NCBI GenBank assembly: GCA_001874155.1
Contig: MPDB01000001.1
Coordinates: 124,001 to 188,000 of the forward strand
Direction: 5' to 3'
DNA: 64,000 nucleotides
From: Vibrio sp. MedPE-SWchi
Lineage (GTDB): Bacteria; Pseudomonadota; Gammaproteobacteria; Enterobacterales; Vibrionaceae
Shown: positions 57,188-64,000 of the stretch, piece after piece
Numbering within the stretch: the stretch's first letter is position 1
How the letters are laid out: the number at the start of each line of letters is the position of its first letter
Notes under the pieces: model-generated
The model's database searches: none
Told to the model about the DNA's origin: nothing
The model's input: only the letters and a program-made list of their open reading frames with translations
Made by a program: the position numbers and the translations under genes

Positions 57188-59074
57188 TTAGTATTTAAAC
57201 TGCGCAACGATACCCTGTAACTTATGGCTGATATTATTCACCTCTTCGCTTGATGCACCTGTCTTTGCAACCTGAAGTGCTGTATTGCCCGCTAGGTCTG
57301 CTATCTGAGTAATATTTCTATCAATTTCTGTAGAAACCATCGACTGCTCCTCTGACGCTGTGGCGATCTGTGCGTTCATATCGAACACCTCTGATATCTG
57401 GTCAACAATCTTTTGTATGGACTCAACCGCTAGGACGGTTTGCTCGTTAGAGGTATTCACTTGCTGTAAGCTGTCTTCCATCATGTTGACAGTTCTTTCA
57501 ACACCCGTTGCCAAACCCGAGATTGTTTCTTCAATTTGCGTCGTTGATTCATTGGTTTTCAAAGAAAGCTGTCTCACTTCGTCCGCCACAACCGCAAAAC
57601 CTCGCCCCGTATCGCCCGCGCGCGCTGCCTCAATGGCTGCGTTCAAAGCGAGTAGGTTCGTTTGCTCGGCGATACCAGTAATGGTCGAAATCACGGTTTT
57701 AATTTCCTGGCTATGAACCGACAACTCGTCTACAAGATCTTGTGAACTCGAAATATTGGTGGCCAACGCTTGTATGCTGTCACCAGCCACTCGCGTAACT
57801 TGCATGCTTTTTTCAGCTTCGATCTTTACTCGTAATGCATTCTCAGCGGCATTTTCTATATTTGCCGTGATTTCATTGCTGGTCATAACAAGCTCATTAA
57901 CGGCTGTTGCAACTGACTCTGACTCCGCCTTTTGTTGTTCTGCATTCTGGATGCTATTGTTTGCGGCCTCTTGAGAGGTGGCGGCACACTCTGACAGCGT
58001 ATGCATGACGGATGCAATATCTGCGATGTTCTTGTGTAGCTTGGCAACGAAAACATCAAAACAATTCGCCAATTGCGCCAGTTCATCGTTTCCGCTGGCG
58101 TTCATTCTTACGGTTAAATCGCCGTTGCCCTCTGATATTTCTTTCATTAAATGGGTAATTCGTCCAATGCGTTGAGTAATACTTTTGCCGATGAACAGAA
58201 GCATTGACGACACAGTGAGCGCAATAATAAACCCGATGACTTGCAGCCTGAGTGTCACTTCCGACGTCGCTTGTTGACTGATGACCCGTATTTTTTCTTG
58301 CAGTACGTGAATCTGTTCTTCAGTTTGATGAACGTTGTTACGAAGGTCACCTTGAAGCCCTGCGTTCGCATTTAACCCAACGACAAGATAAGCATCCGTC
58401 AAGTTAACTAAGGCCGATGAATACCCTGATACCGCTTCTTCTATGAAGTCGTAGCGCTGTGTTACCTCAGTAAACGCTTTCAGTTCGCCAATGAGGCCCG
58501 ATAGGGTTTGTTCATTCGCATTCTCTGAAAACTGAATGCTTTTATCGAGCAACAGAGCGTAAGCCGCTTGAATATCGGGATCACCAACCAGCGTGATCTC
58601 TTCCGTTAACCGACTTCGAGCCAGATTGAGACTTTCCGTTAAGCCACTGTTCGATTTCCTACCGATTTCAATCAATTTGTCGGCAAGGTGATGGAACTGC
58701 GTTTGATAGAGCGTCAGGGTTTGGAGTGACATACCCACTGAATAGGATATCAACGCATTTTGGTCGATGAGCAATGCTTCAATGTTATGAATTCGAGTCT
58801 GTAGCGCATCGAGCGTTTCATCAAACCGAGTCAGGTATTTTGTGTCCTGACGAGCAAGAAAGTCTTTCTCATGCCTTCTCAACGTCAGCAAGTTGATTTC
58901 GCTAAGTTGGTTTTCATGGTCGGCAACCTTTAACTGGTCTAGCTGCTCAAAACTGTGCTTCTCGTAGAATGCATAGGTCAATATGCCAAGTAACAAGAAG
59001 AGGGTGATTAACACAAGCTGCGCCTTAATAGACAGAGACTGCATCATACGAGAAACAATAGGTAACCTAGCCAT
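57188..59074 (-). CDS. Methyl-accepting chemotaxis protein with HBM-type sensor domain
   Basis: Chemoreceptor of 628 residues. Helix 1 is at about 19-36, helix 2 at about 276-297. The periplasmic domain of about 240 residues opens with [20 protein letters not shown], the LRRxEKDFL mark of helical bimodular (HBM) sensors, which in McpS bind organic acids. HAMP follows, then the tip [20 protein letters not shown] and [15 protein letters not shown]. No terminal CheR pentapeptide is present. It is a single gene, convergent with ybiT. Confidence 0.9.
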   Translation of the reverse strand: MARLPIVSRMMQSLSIKAQLVLITLFLLLGILTYAFYEKHSFEQLDQLKVADHENQLSEINLLTLRRHEKDFLARQDTKYLTRFDETLDALQTRIHNIEALLIDQNALISYSVGMSLQTLTLYQTQFHHLADKLIEIGRKSNSGLTESLNLARSRLTEEITLVGDPDIQAAYALLLDKSIQFSENANEQTLSGLIGELKAFTEVTQRYDFIEEAVSGYSSALVNLTDAYLVVGLNANAGLQGDLRNNVHQTEEQIHVLQEKIRVISQQATSEVTLRLQVIGFIIALTVSSMLLFIGKSITQRIGRITHLMKEISEGNGDLTVRMNASGNDELAQLANCFDVFVAKLHKNIADIASVMHTLSECAATSQEAANNSIQNAEQQKAESESVATAVNELVMTSNEITANIENAAENALRVKIEAEKSMQVTRVAGDSIQALATNISSSQDLVDELSVHSQEIKTVISTITGIAEQTNLLALNAAIEAARAGDTGRGFAVVADEVRQLSLKTNESTTQIEETISGLATGVERTVNMMEDSLQQVNTSNEQTVLAVESIQKIVDQISEVFDMNAQIATASEEQSMVSTEIDRNITQIADLAGNTALQVAKTGASSEEVNNISHKLQGIVAQFKY

Positions 59075-59451
59075 AAATAACTCCTAGCGAACTGACGTTA
59101 ATTGGCCACTGAAATATTATGGTTATATTGCGTTTTTGTGACAGTGGATATTAAACTAATAGCACTGAATTATCGCTATGCAAGTGAGTGACTATAATCC
59201 AGTGGCTATAGTCTCTAAATTCCAATAAATAGGACAATTTGACCCAAATGACGATAAGCCAAAGAGCATAGTAAAAAGTACAAAGGACGGATTGGATTGG
59301 GGGTATAAGTAGAAGTCTAGATTGGAAACAAAATTTGCAGGTGATGAACGAGAGAAAGTGACGAACAAGAAGGAATCGATAAAGAACAGAGACGCTAAGA
59401 ACAATGTATTCAAGGCGTCTCATTCTAATCGATTCGCTTATCGATATACGG
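59075..59451. other. Intergenic region between chemoreceptor gene and fdhD
   Basis: 377 bases, AT-rich. It must hold the promoter of the chemoreceptor gene. GGACAATTTGACC at 59232-59244 is a one-mismatch copy of the GGACA-N3-TGTCC element but has no sigma-54 promoter near it that I could find. Two short open frames (59151-59423 minus, 59322-59504 plus) have no ribosome site or recognisable product. Confidence 0.5.
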
Positions 59452-60282
59452 CTAATCTTTTAGGTGTCCTTTCACATCAAAATCGATTTTATCTGCGCCC
59501 GTGAAGACTTGGAAACGTAATCCTTTGGCTCTAGCAATGGTGGTAATACCAAACTGTTGGGCCAAGTCGAGTCCCATTTGAGTGACGCCAGAGCGAGACA
59601 AAAGGGTAGGAATGCCCATCTGCGCGACCTTAATAACCATTTCTGACGTTAGTCGGCCCGTTGTGTAGAATATTTTGTCCTCGCCAGTTTCCTGGTTAAG
59701 CCATAGCTCTCCCGCCAGCGTGTCTACGGCATTGTGGCGACCGACATCTTCAACAAAGGATAGAACCTCATTCGGCGTGCACACTGCACAGCCGTGAACG
59801 GCACCCGCTTTTTTATACGTATCGTTATAATGAGTTAATGCTTCCAGCGCGGAGTAGATTTCCGATTGCTTTATTGGTTGTTGTGGTACTTGATAATTTT
59901 CGAGCTGTTTCATGACATTACCGTACATGGTGCCTTGGCCACACCCTGATGTAACGGTCTTCTTTTTCAATGCTTTATCTAAGTGGTCAATATTCTCATT
60001 CGTCACAACTGCTGCGCTGTGGGTCTCCCAATCGATGATAATGGAATCGATCGCTTCAGGATCTGATAGAAACCCTTGATTCTTGAGGTAGCCTAATACT
60101 AAGGTTTCAGGGCGTGATCCTAGCGTCATCAAGGTAACAATCTCTTTCCAGTTCAGCATGACCGTTAGGGGTCTTTCGCACGCGATCTGCTTAACCAGTT
60201 TTTCTCCGTATTCATCGAAGACGTCGACTTCCATGGTTTGTAATGGGTTGTTTTGTGTTTTTATAATTTTGGGATTAACCAC
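59452..60282 (-). CDS. fdhD: FdhD, formate dehydrogenase accessory sulfurtransferase
   Basis: Transfers sulfur from IscS to the molybdenum/tungsten bis-MGD cofactor, needed for active formate dehydrogenase. The 276 residues include the loop TSGCGQGTMYG with Cys114. E. coli has CxxC here; this protein keeps only the first Cys, with Gly in the second place. Later conserved segments are AVHGCAVC, FVEDVGRHNAVDTLAGEL and FYTTGRLTSEMVIKVAQMGIP. It is divergent from the DUF3305 gene. Confidence 0.93.
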   Translation of the reverse strand: MVNPKIIKTQNNPLQTMEVDVFDEYGEKLVKQIACERPLTVMLNWKEIVTLMTLGSRPETLVLGYLKNQGFLSDPEAIDSIIIDWETHSAAVVTNENIDHLDKALKKKTVTSGCGQGTMYGNVMKQLENYQVPQQPIKQSEIYSALEALTHYNDTYKKAGAVHGCAVCTPNEVLSFVEDVGRHNAVDTLAGELWLNQETGEDKIFYTTGRLTSEMVIKVAQMGIPTLLSRSGVTQMGLDLAQQFGITTIARAKGLRFQVFTGADKIDFDVKGHLKD

Positions 60283-60414
60283 ATTTTACTCCTGTACCGA
60301 GTTGATACACCGTTTTGTTTAATAGCACCGATGGAAGAGGTGCAAATAATGACATTAATAGCAATTACGCGTCTGATCTAATCTTCGTTGCTAAGGTTTC
60401 TAAAGCGCTTACTA

Positions 60415-60432
60415 TTGCAAGTACTGTACCTA
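60415..60432 (-). promoter_or_regulatory. Possible sigma-54 promoter of fdhD
   Basis: Minus-strand AGGTACAGTACTTGCAA with GG at 60429-60430 and GC at 60417-60418. The -12 half is good, the -24 half has GGTAC instead of GGCAC. It would give a leader of about 120 bases. No clear GGACA-N3-TGTCC site was found upstream of it. Confidence 0.45.
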
Positions 60433-60463
60433 ACTTTCTGGAACGAAGCGTTGTTTGAGAAAC

Positions 60464-60480
60464 TGGCTTAAATATTGCTG
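60464..60480 (+). promoter_or_regulatory. Possible sigma-54 promoter of the DUF3305 gene
   Basis: TGGCTTAAATATTGCTG with GG at 60465-60466 and GC at 60477-60478. Start near 60490, 33 bases before the ATG. A near-palindrome GGACATTATGTCA (60516-60528) overlaps the start codon and is a 12 of 13 match to the activator element. Confidence 0.55.
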
Positions 60481-60522
60481 TTTAATCTTATATTTTACGA
60501 TAACAACCAATCTAGGGACATT

Positions 60523-61017
60523 ATGTCAGATCAACGCGATGATAAAACGGAATTGACCAAGAGCGAAAGTCTTTGGCCTATTCATTGTGATGTAAGCGCT
60601 CAAGAGGTCATGTCTGGTCGATGGACGACGACACAATGGTCATTGCTGGGATTCAAATTATCGCATTCCAATGCAGAGTCTGAGCATCAAGATTCTAACC
60701 AAGCGCTGATGCATTGTGTTGCGTTAGAACTATTTAAAGATGAACGAACAGACTACCGTTTCAATCTAAGTTCCCAGCAACCCAAGTTGTTTTTGGTGAT
60801 GGAGAATCTAGACGAGAGTGTCAATCAAACCATTGTCACGTTAACGGCCTCACAAAGCGTTGCAGGTCAATATATGGATGGAGACTATCTTGTACTGTCT
60901 CACGATATGCCATTGCCCGTTCAAGCGTGGATGGAAGCGTTTATAGGACGACATGGGGAGCTTATCGAACAAAGGCGTAAGAAGCGTCGTGGAGCGGGGC
61001 GAGCCAGTGGCAAATAA
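60523..61017 (+). CDS. DUF3305 protein of the formate dehydrogenase cluster
   Basis: 164 residues from the ATG at 60523, which has AGGGA upstream; an open frame extends to 60475. The core WPIHCDVSAQEVMSGRWTTTQW and the basic end RRKKRRGAGRASGK fit the DUF3305 family, encoded beside DUF3306, a multi-cluster ferredoxin and a TorD-like chaperone in many formate dehydrogenase loci. Function is unknown; association suggests a role in enzyme assembly. Confidence 0.8.
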   Translation: MSDQRDDKTELTKSESLWPIHCDVSAQEVMSGRWTTTQWSLLGFKLSHSNAESEHQDSNQALMHCVALELFKDERTDYRFNLSSQQPKLFLVMENLDESVNQTIVTLTASQSVAGQYMDGDYLVLSHDMPLPVQAWMEAFIGRHGELIEQRRKKRRGAGRASGK

Positions 61018-61618
61018 CTTTCTATCCAGATGGTCACAGAGAAAACTCACCGAAGACTCAGCAGAGCCTTGCGCACAAGAGGTGGTATCGTCACAAGATG
61101 ATGAATCTCAGAGTAAAGAAGACACGATTGTAGAAGCAAAATATAATGATCAGCAAGACGCCCCAAGTGATACAGAAGCAAGTGCTAAAGACCACTCTGG
61201 GGAGAGCGCCGAAAAGAGCGAAGACGAGATAAGTATTGCGTCTATGCTCACCAGCGATATTGATCCGTTAGTAAAAAAAGCGGCCCTACGAAAACTGTTT
61301 CTTTCAGAAGAGTTTAATCAAGTCGATGCTTTAAACGACTACGATCATGATTACAGTGCAGTGAAGTCTTTAACCAGTGACGTCGCGCAGTCCCTTAGAG
61401 AGTGGATGAAGCCATCCGAAAATGATGGTGAAGACGAAGCGATCGCAGAAGGTAATAATCCTGACTTATCACCAGAAACTGGGCAGTACGAATCTAAGGA
61501 AGAAGGATTAGAAGAAGGCTCCATTCAAGATAGTGGTGAAGTTGAAAGCAGTATGACTGACGCCTCTAAACCGAACGCACAAGCCCATATAGAAGAACAA
61601 AACCAACCTTTGAAATAA
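61007..61618 (+). CDS. DUF3306 protein of the formate dehydrogenase cluster
   Basis: Acidic protein of about 203 residues. It has the family's short N-terminal NFLSRWSQRKL, a low-complexity acidic stretch, and the conserved centre SMLTSDIDPLVKKAALRKLF and LNDYDHDYS. A GTG at 61007 puts NFLSRWS at the start as in relatives; an ATG at 60953 with AGGA before it is the alternative. It overlaps the DUF3305 gene by 11 bases. Function unknown. Confidence 0.8.
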   Translation: MANNFLSRWSQRKLTEDSAEPCAQEVVSSQDDESQSKEDTIVEAKYNDQQDAPSDTEASAKDHSGESAEKSEDEISIASMLTSDIDPLVKKAALRKLFLSEEFNQVDALNDYDHDYSAVKSLTSDVAQSLREWMKPSENDGEDEAIAEGNNPDLSPETGQYESKEEGLEEGSIQDSGEVESSMTDASKPNAQAHIEEQNQPLK

Positions 61619-61634
61619 ACCACAATGATTATAG

Positions 61635-61647
61635 GTACATTTTGTCC
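61635..61647. promoter_or_regulatory. GGACA-N3-TGTCC-type activator site, distal
   Basis: GTACATTTTGTCC, centred 113 bp upstream of the -24 element of the ferredoxin gene promoter. The same distance separates tupA from its proximal site. Confidence 0.62.
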
Positions 61648-61667
61648 ATTGATTCTAAATTGTATCA

Positions 61668-61680
61668 GGACAAAATGTCC
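61668..61680. promoter_or_regulatory. GGACA-N3-TGTCC activator site, proximal
   Basis: GGACAAAATGTCC, a perfect 5-bp inverted repeat with a 3-base centre, 80 bp upstream of the -24 element. Its extended form GGACAAAATGTCCCAC matches the tupA site at 15 of 16 bases. Confidence 0.75.
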
Positions 61681-61751
61681 CACATTGAACTTTGTTGTAT
61701 ATGAAAGCCTGATAAAAAAACCTAAGCGCTTGAAATTATTCAGTTTAAATA

Positions 61752-61769
61752 TTGGAATGGTTATTGCAA
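61752..61769 (+). promoter_or_regulatory. Sigma-54 promoter of the ferredoxin-led fdh operon
   Basis: TTGGAATGGTTATTGCAA, GG at 61754-61755 and GC at 61766-61767. Start near 61779, which falls in an inverted repeat CATGTGA / TCACATG (61777-61783 and 61794-61800) that would form a leader hairpin before the ATG at 61811. Confidence 0.82.
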
Positions 61770-61810
61770 TTAAGAACATGTGAACCCCTGTTCTCACATG
61801 GAATTGAGCA

Positions 61811-63475
61811 ATGCTAAAAGAACTATTAAAACAATCAACGACGAACAACGGTAAAGCGCGTTACTACGCAATAGAAAATACGGTTGAGTTAACCAATCTA
61901 ATTCCACCGACGGTGAGTTACGAAAGTGGCGGCCACACGCTCATCATTGGGCCAACAGAAATCATTGAAACGACGGCCAACAAACTGTCAGCCATGGCCT
62001 CTGTCTCGTTACTTTCGACGGACGGCGCGAAAGGTAAATCTTCTCACGTCTATTTCTCTCACTCGATTGAGATTTCCGGATTCCTTGGTGCGTTCAATGT
62101 CACCGTTTCATTCGACAACCTTTCCAAGGCTAACTTTGCTGAAATTGCAGTAAACCAATCATGTTTTGACGTGATCCTCGATCTTTCACTTAATGGCGTT
62201 ATGAAAGAAGAGGTGCCAGTACCCGGTTACTACCCAGTTGGTCGCGGCTATCCAAGCATGCAAGACGCTCTCGATGACATCCCGACATTAATGGGAACGT
62301 TTGATAAACCGAAGTATTTTAGACTCGATACCGATCTCTGTGCGCACAGTTCTCGAGGTGTAAAGGGGTGTGATCGCTGTGTGGATGCATGTCCTGCCGG
62401 CGCACTGGAAAGTAAAGGGAGCGATCGAACTGGCTTTAAAATCGAGATCAATCCGTACTTGTGTCAAGGGGTAGGCACCTGCGCGACCTCTTGCCCAACA
62501 GAAGCAATTCGTTACGCGTTGCCTAATCCAGAAGAAACACAAAAGTTCGTTGAAAGAACATTAGCAAACTACGCCAAAGCTGGTGGAGAGGCACCCATTG
62601 TCTTGTTTTGCAGTGAGCGTCACGAAACGTATTCACTCATGGCGCTTAAAGCATTGCCCGATAATGTTTTACCAATCGTTGTTGAGGAATTGCCCTCGGT
62701 GGGCATCGATACTTGGTTTACAGCATTAGCAAATGGCGCAACACAAGTGTTGTTCGCTGCCAGTAAACACATGCCAGAAACGATTCAACGCGTTCTGAAT
62801 AAAGAAGTCGCCATGGCACAAACACTTCTAGAGCCTCTAGGTATAGACAGCACGACCATTGATATCCTTTACCTAGAAACGCTAAAAGATCAAACACCAA
62901 CTTTGCATTCAACCCAATTACTGCCAAGTATTGGCGAGCTGTCTGGCTCAAAGCGTGAACGTTTGTTTCAGGCGCTAGACGCATTCGCAGAAAAAAGAAT
63001 CGAACAAATAGAAGTGACCAATCTTCCTAGCCACGCTCCTTATGGCAGTGTGAACTGTGAAAGCAAAGATTGTACGTTATGTATGGCGTGTGTCGCGGTT
63101 TGCCCAACTAGTGCGTTGCATAATGATGGCGAATCACCCTCGCTACAATTTATTGAACAAGACTGTATTCAATGCGGTATGTGTGAAAAAGCGTGTCCCG
63201 AATCCGCCCTTTCTCTTGAACCCCGAATTAATTGGAATAAAACAGAACGTTCAATAGCAAACATCCTACATCATGAAAAGCCAGCGGAATGCCTACGTTG
63301 CCATAAGCCGTTTGCACCTCAGTCGATGATCACCATGTTACAAAACAAGTTACGCGGTCACTCCCAATTCTCTGATGAAATGGCGATTAATCGCATAGCA
63401 ATGTGCGAAGACTGCCGTGTTAAAGACGTGTTTGAATCCATGGCTGAAGACCCAGCAAAACAACTTAATTACTAG
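61811..63475 (+). CDS. Multi-cluster 4Fe-4S ferredoxin of the formate dehydrogenase locus
   Basis: 554-residue cytoplasmic iron-sulfur protein. The N-terminal 170 residues carry no cluster motif. Two pairs of 4Fe-4S motifs follow: GCDRCVDACPAGAL with CQGVGTCATSCPTEAI (about 190-235), and CTLCMACVAVCPTSAL with CIQCGMCEKACPESAL (about 417-470). A C-terminal site has ECLRCHKPF and MCEDCRVKD, probably zinc. A flavodoxin/CoB-HdrD-like segment (VLFCSERHETYSL) lies in the middle. It probably carries electrons for formate dehydrogenase. It heads an operon followed by a TorD-like gene. Confidence 0.88.
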   Translation: MLKELLKQSTTNNGKARYYAIENTVELTNLIPPTVSYESGGHTLIIGPTEIIETTANKLSAMASVSLLSTDGAKGKSSHVYFSHSIEISGFLGAFNVTVSFDNLSKANFAEIAVNQSCFDVILDLSLNGVMKEEVPVPGYYPVGRGYPSMQDALDDIPTLMGTFDKPKYFRLDTDLCAHSSRGVKGCDRCVDACPAGALESKGSDRTGFKIEINPYLCQGVGTCATSCPTEAIRYALPNPEETQKFVERTLANYAKAGGEAPIVLFCSERHETYSLMALKALPDNVLPIVVEELPSVGIDTWFTALANGATQVLFAASKHMPETIQRVLNKEVAMAQTLLEPLGIDSTTIDILYLETLKDQTPTLHSTQLLPSIGELSGSKRERLFQALDAFAEKRIEQIEVTNLPSHAPYGSVNCESKDCTLCMACVAVCPTSALHNDGESPSLQFIEQDCIQCGMCEKACPESALSLEPRINWNKTERSIANILHHEKPAECLRCHKPFAPQSMITMLQNKLRGHSQFSDEMAINRIAMCEDCRVKDVFESMAEDPAKQLNY

Positions 63476-63484
63476 GAGTCGATT

Positions 63485-64000
63485 TTGGATAACCATTATC
63501 AATCACTGCGATCGGATATCTATCTACTGCTTGCGACGTTGTTTCGCCAAGCCCCTAGTGAAGAACTGATCGAATTTCTGTCAAACATTGAAATCGAAAC
63601 CGAAGACAGCTTGATGCAACAAGCTTGGTCTTCATTGAAAGCGGCAGCAATTCAAAGCGAAAGCTCGGCGTTGGAAGAAGAGTACCAAACACTATTTATC
63701 GGCATCGGCCGAGGTGAGGCTGTGCCATTCGGATCTTGGCATATGACCGGTTCTTTAATGGAGAAACCATTAGCGTTATTGAGACAAGACCTTAAAGCAC
63801 TGGGTGTCGTTCGTGATGAAAACGTCAAAGAGCCAGAAGATCATATCTCCGCACTTTGTGAAGTCATGGCGATGCTCACCGATGAAAATGAAAACACACA
63901 ACAGCAGTTTTTTAATGCGCACATATCTCCTTGGTACGTGTCATTGAACGCACAAATTGAACAGGCGAAGCATGCCAATTTTTACAAACAGGCGAGTCAG
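63485..64000 (+). CDS. TorD/DmsD-family molybdoenzyme chaperone (partial, 3' end missing)
   Basis: 172 codons are in the window and the frame is still open at the end. The start is a TTG at 63485 with AGGAG six bases upstream, overlapping the stop of the ferredoxin gene. The sequence runs LDNHYQSLRSDIYLLLATLF, later EEEYQTLFIGIGRGEAVPF, SWHMTGSLMEKPLALLR, DHISALCEVMAML and FFNAHISPWY. These are the helical-bundle motifs of TorD-like chaperones (E-YxxLF-G-G, P-x-S, E-x-DH, F--H---W). Such proteins help to assemble the molybdenum or tungsten subunit before export. Confidence 0.9.
   Translation, partial: MDNHYQSLRSDIYLLLATLFRQAPSEELIEFLSNIEIETEDSLMQQAWSSLKAAAIQSESSALEEEYQTLFIGIGRGEAVPFGSWHMTGSLMEKPLALLRQDLKALGVVRDENVKEPEDHISALCEVMAMLTDENENTQQQFFNAHISPWYVSLNAQIEQAKHANFYKQASQ

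Noticed and set aside
59140..59230. Flagellar sigma-28 promoter before the HBM chemoreceptor
   Set aside because: An AGCGATAA-like -10 is present, but no TAAA -35 at the right spacing could be found.
59232..59244. GGACAATTTGACC as another site for the tup/fdh regulator
   Set aside because: One mismatch in the palindrome and no sigma-54 promoter at a suitable distance. Kept only as a note in the gap entry.
59151..59423. 90-codon minus-strand frame in the gap before the chemoreceptor gene
   Set aside because: No ribosome site, overlapping alternative frames on both strands, and no recognisable motif.
61792..61806. TTCTCACATGGAATT as a SypG box before the ferredoxin gene
   Set aside because: Third-block bases do not fit (GG instead of TG), it lies downstream of the promoter, and it is part of a different inverted repeat.

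Overview
The window looks like chromosomal DNA of a Vibrio or a close relative in the Vibrionaceae. It carries a complete syp-type exopolysaccharide locus, a vibrio-type norM next to ribE, small vibrio families (DUF2960, DUF3802), a periplasmic LigE DNA ligase, and a tungstate/formate-dehydrogenase region. Base composition is moderate and even throughout. I saw no tRNA, rRNA, CRISPR array, insertion sequence or prophage gene. The organism assignment is inference from gene content.

Layout. 1-2800: the end of btuC, btuD, a DUF4382 lipoprotein and an NTP pyrophosphohydrolase-like gene. 2922-25396: the syp locus on the minus strand, in the order sypA, B, C, D, a PhnD-like gene, F, G, H, I, J, K, L, M, N, O, P, Q, R. 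Four sigma-54 promoters precede sypA, sypI, sypM and sypP. Each has a TTCTCA-N3-TGA type SypG box 70-81 bp upstream of its -24 element. Terminators follow sypO and sypR. The slot held by the response regulator SypE in V. fischeri is taken here by a phosphonate-binding-like periplasmic protein next to the hybrid kinase SypF.

25558-41806: mostly housekeeping and transport genes: ligE, norM, ribE, a CPXCG protein, an MsbA-like ABC exporter, an EamA permease, rlhA, a fructosamine-kinase-like gene, DUF3802, an NlpC/P60 lipoprotein, a chemoreceptor, a membrane fatty-acid-hydroxylase-type protein, tapT and nagK.

41896-50861: DUF2960, then a minus-strand operon tupA-tupB-tupC-mobA-mobB/moeA (tungstate uptake and molybdopterin cofactor assembly). 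It is divergent from a two-component system made of a sigma-54-activating regulator and a histidine kinase. 50893-59074: a membrane ATPase-like protein paired with an MscS channel, a GAF-GGDEF diguanylate cyclase, the ABC-F protein YbiT and an HBM-type chemoreceptor. 59452-64000: fdhD, DUF3305, DUF3306, a multi-cluster ferredoxin and a TorD-like chaperone, which begin a formate dehydrogenase cluster that continues past the window.

Two regulatory circuits can be read from the DNA. SypF/SypG should drive the polysaccharide operons through the repeated SypG boxes. Separately, a different palindrome, GGACA-N3-TGTCC, lies upstream of sigma-54 promoters for both tupA and the formate-dehydrogenase ferredoxin gene. 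This suggests that the regulator at 47249 coordinates tungsten/molybdenum supply with formate dehydrogenase synthesis. Many starts are GTG or TTG, and several genes needed their start moved inward to match a ribosome binding site or signal peptide.
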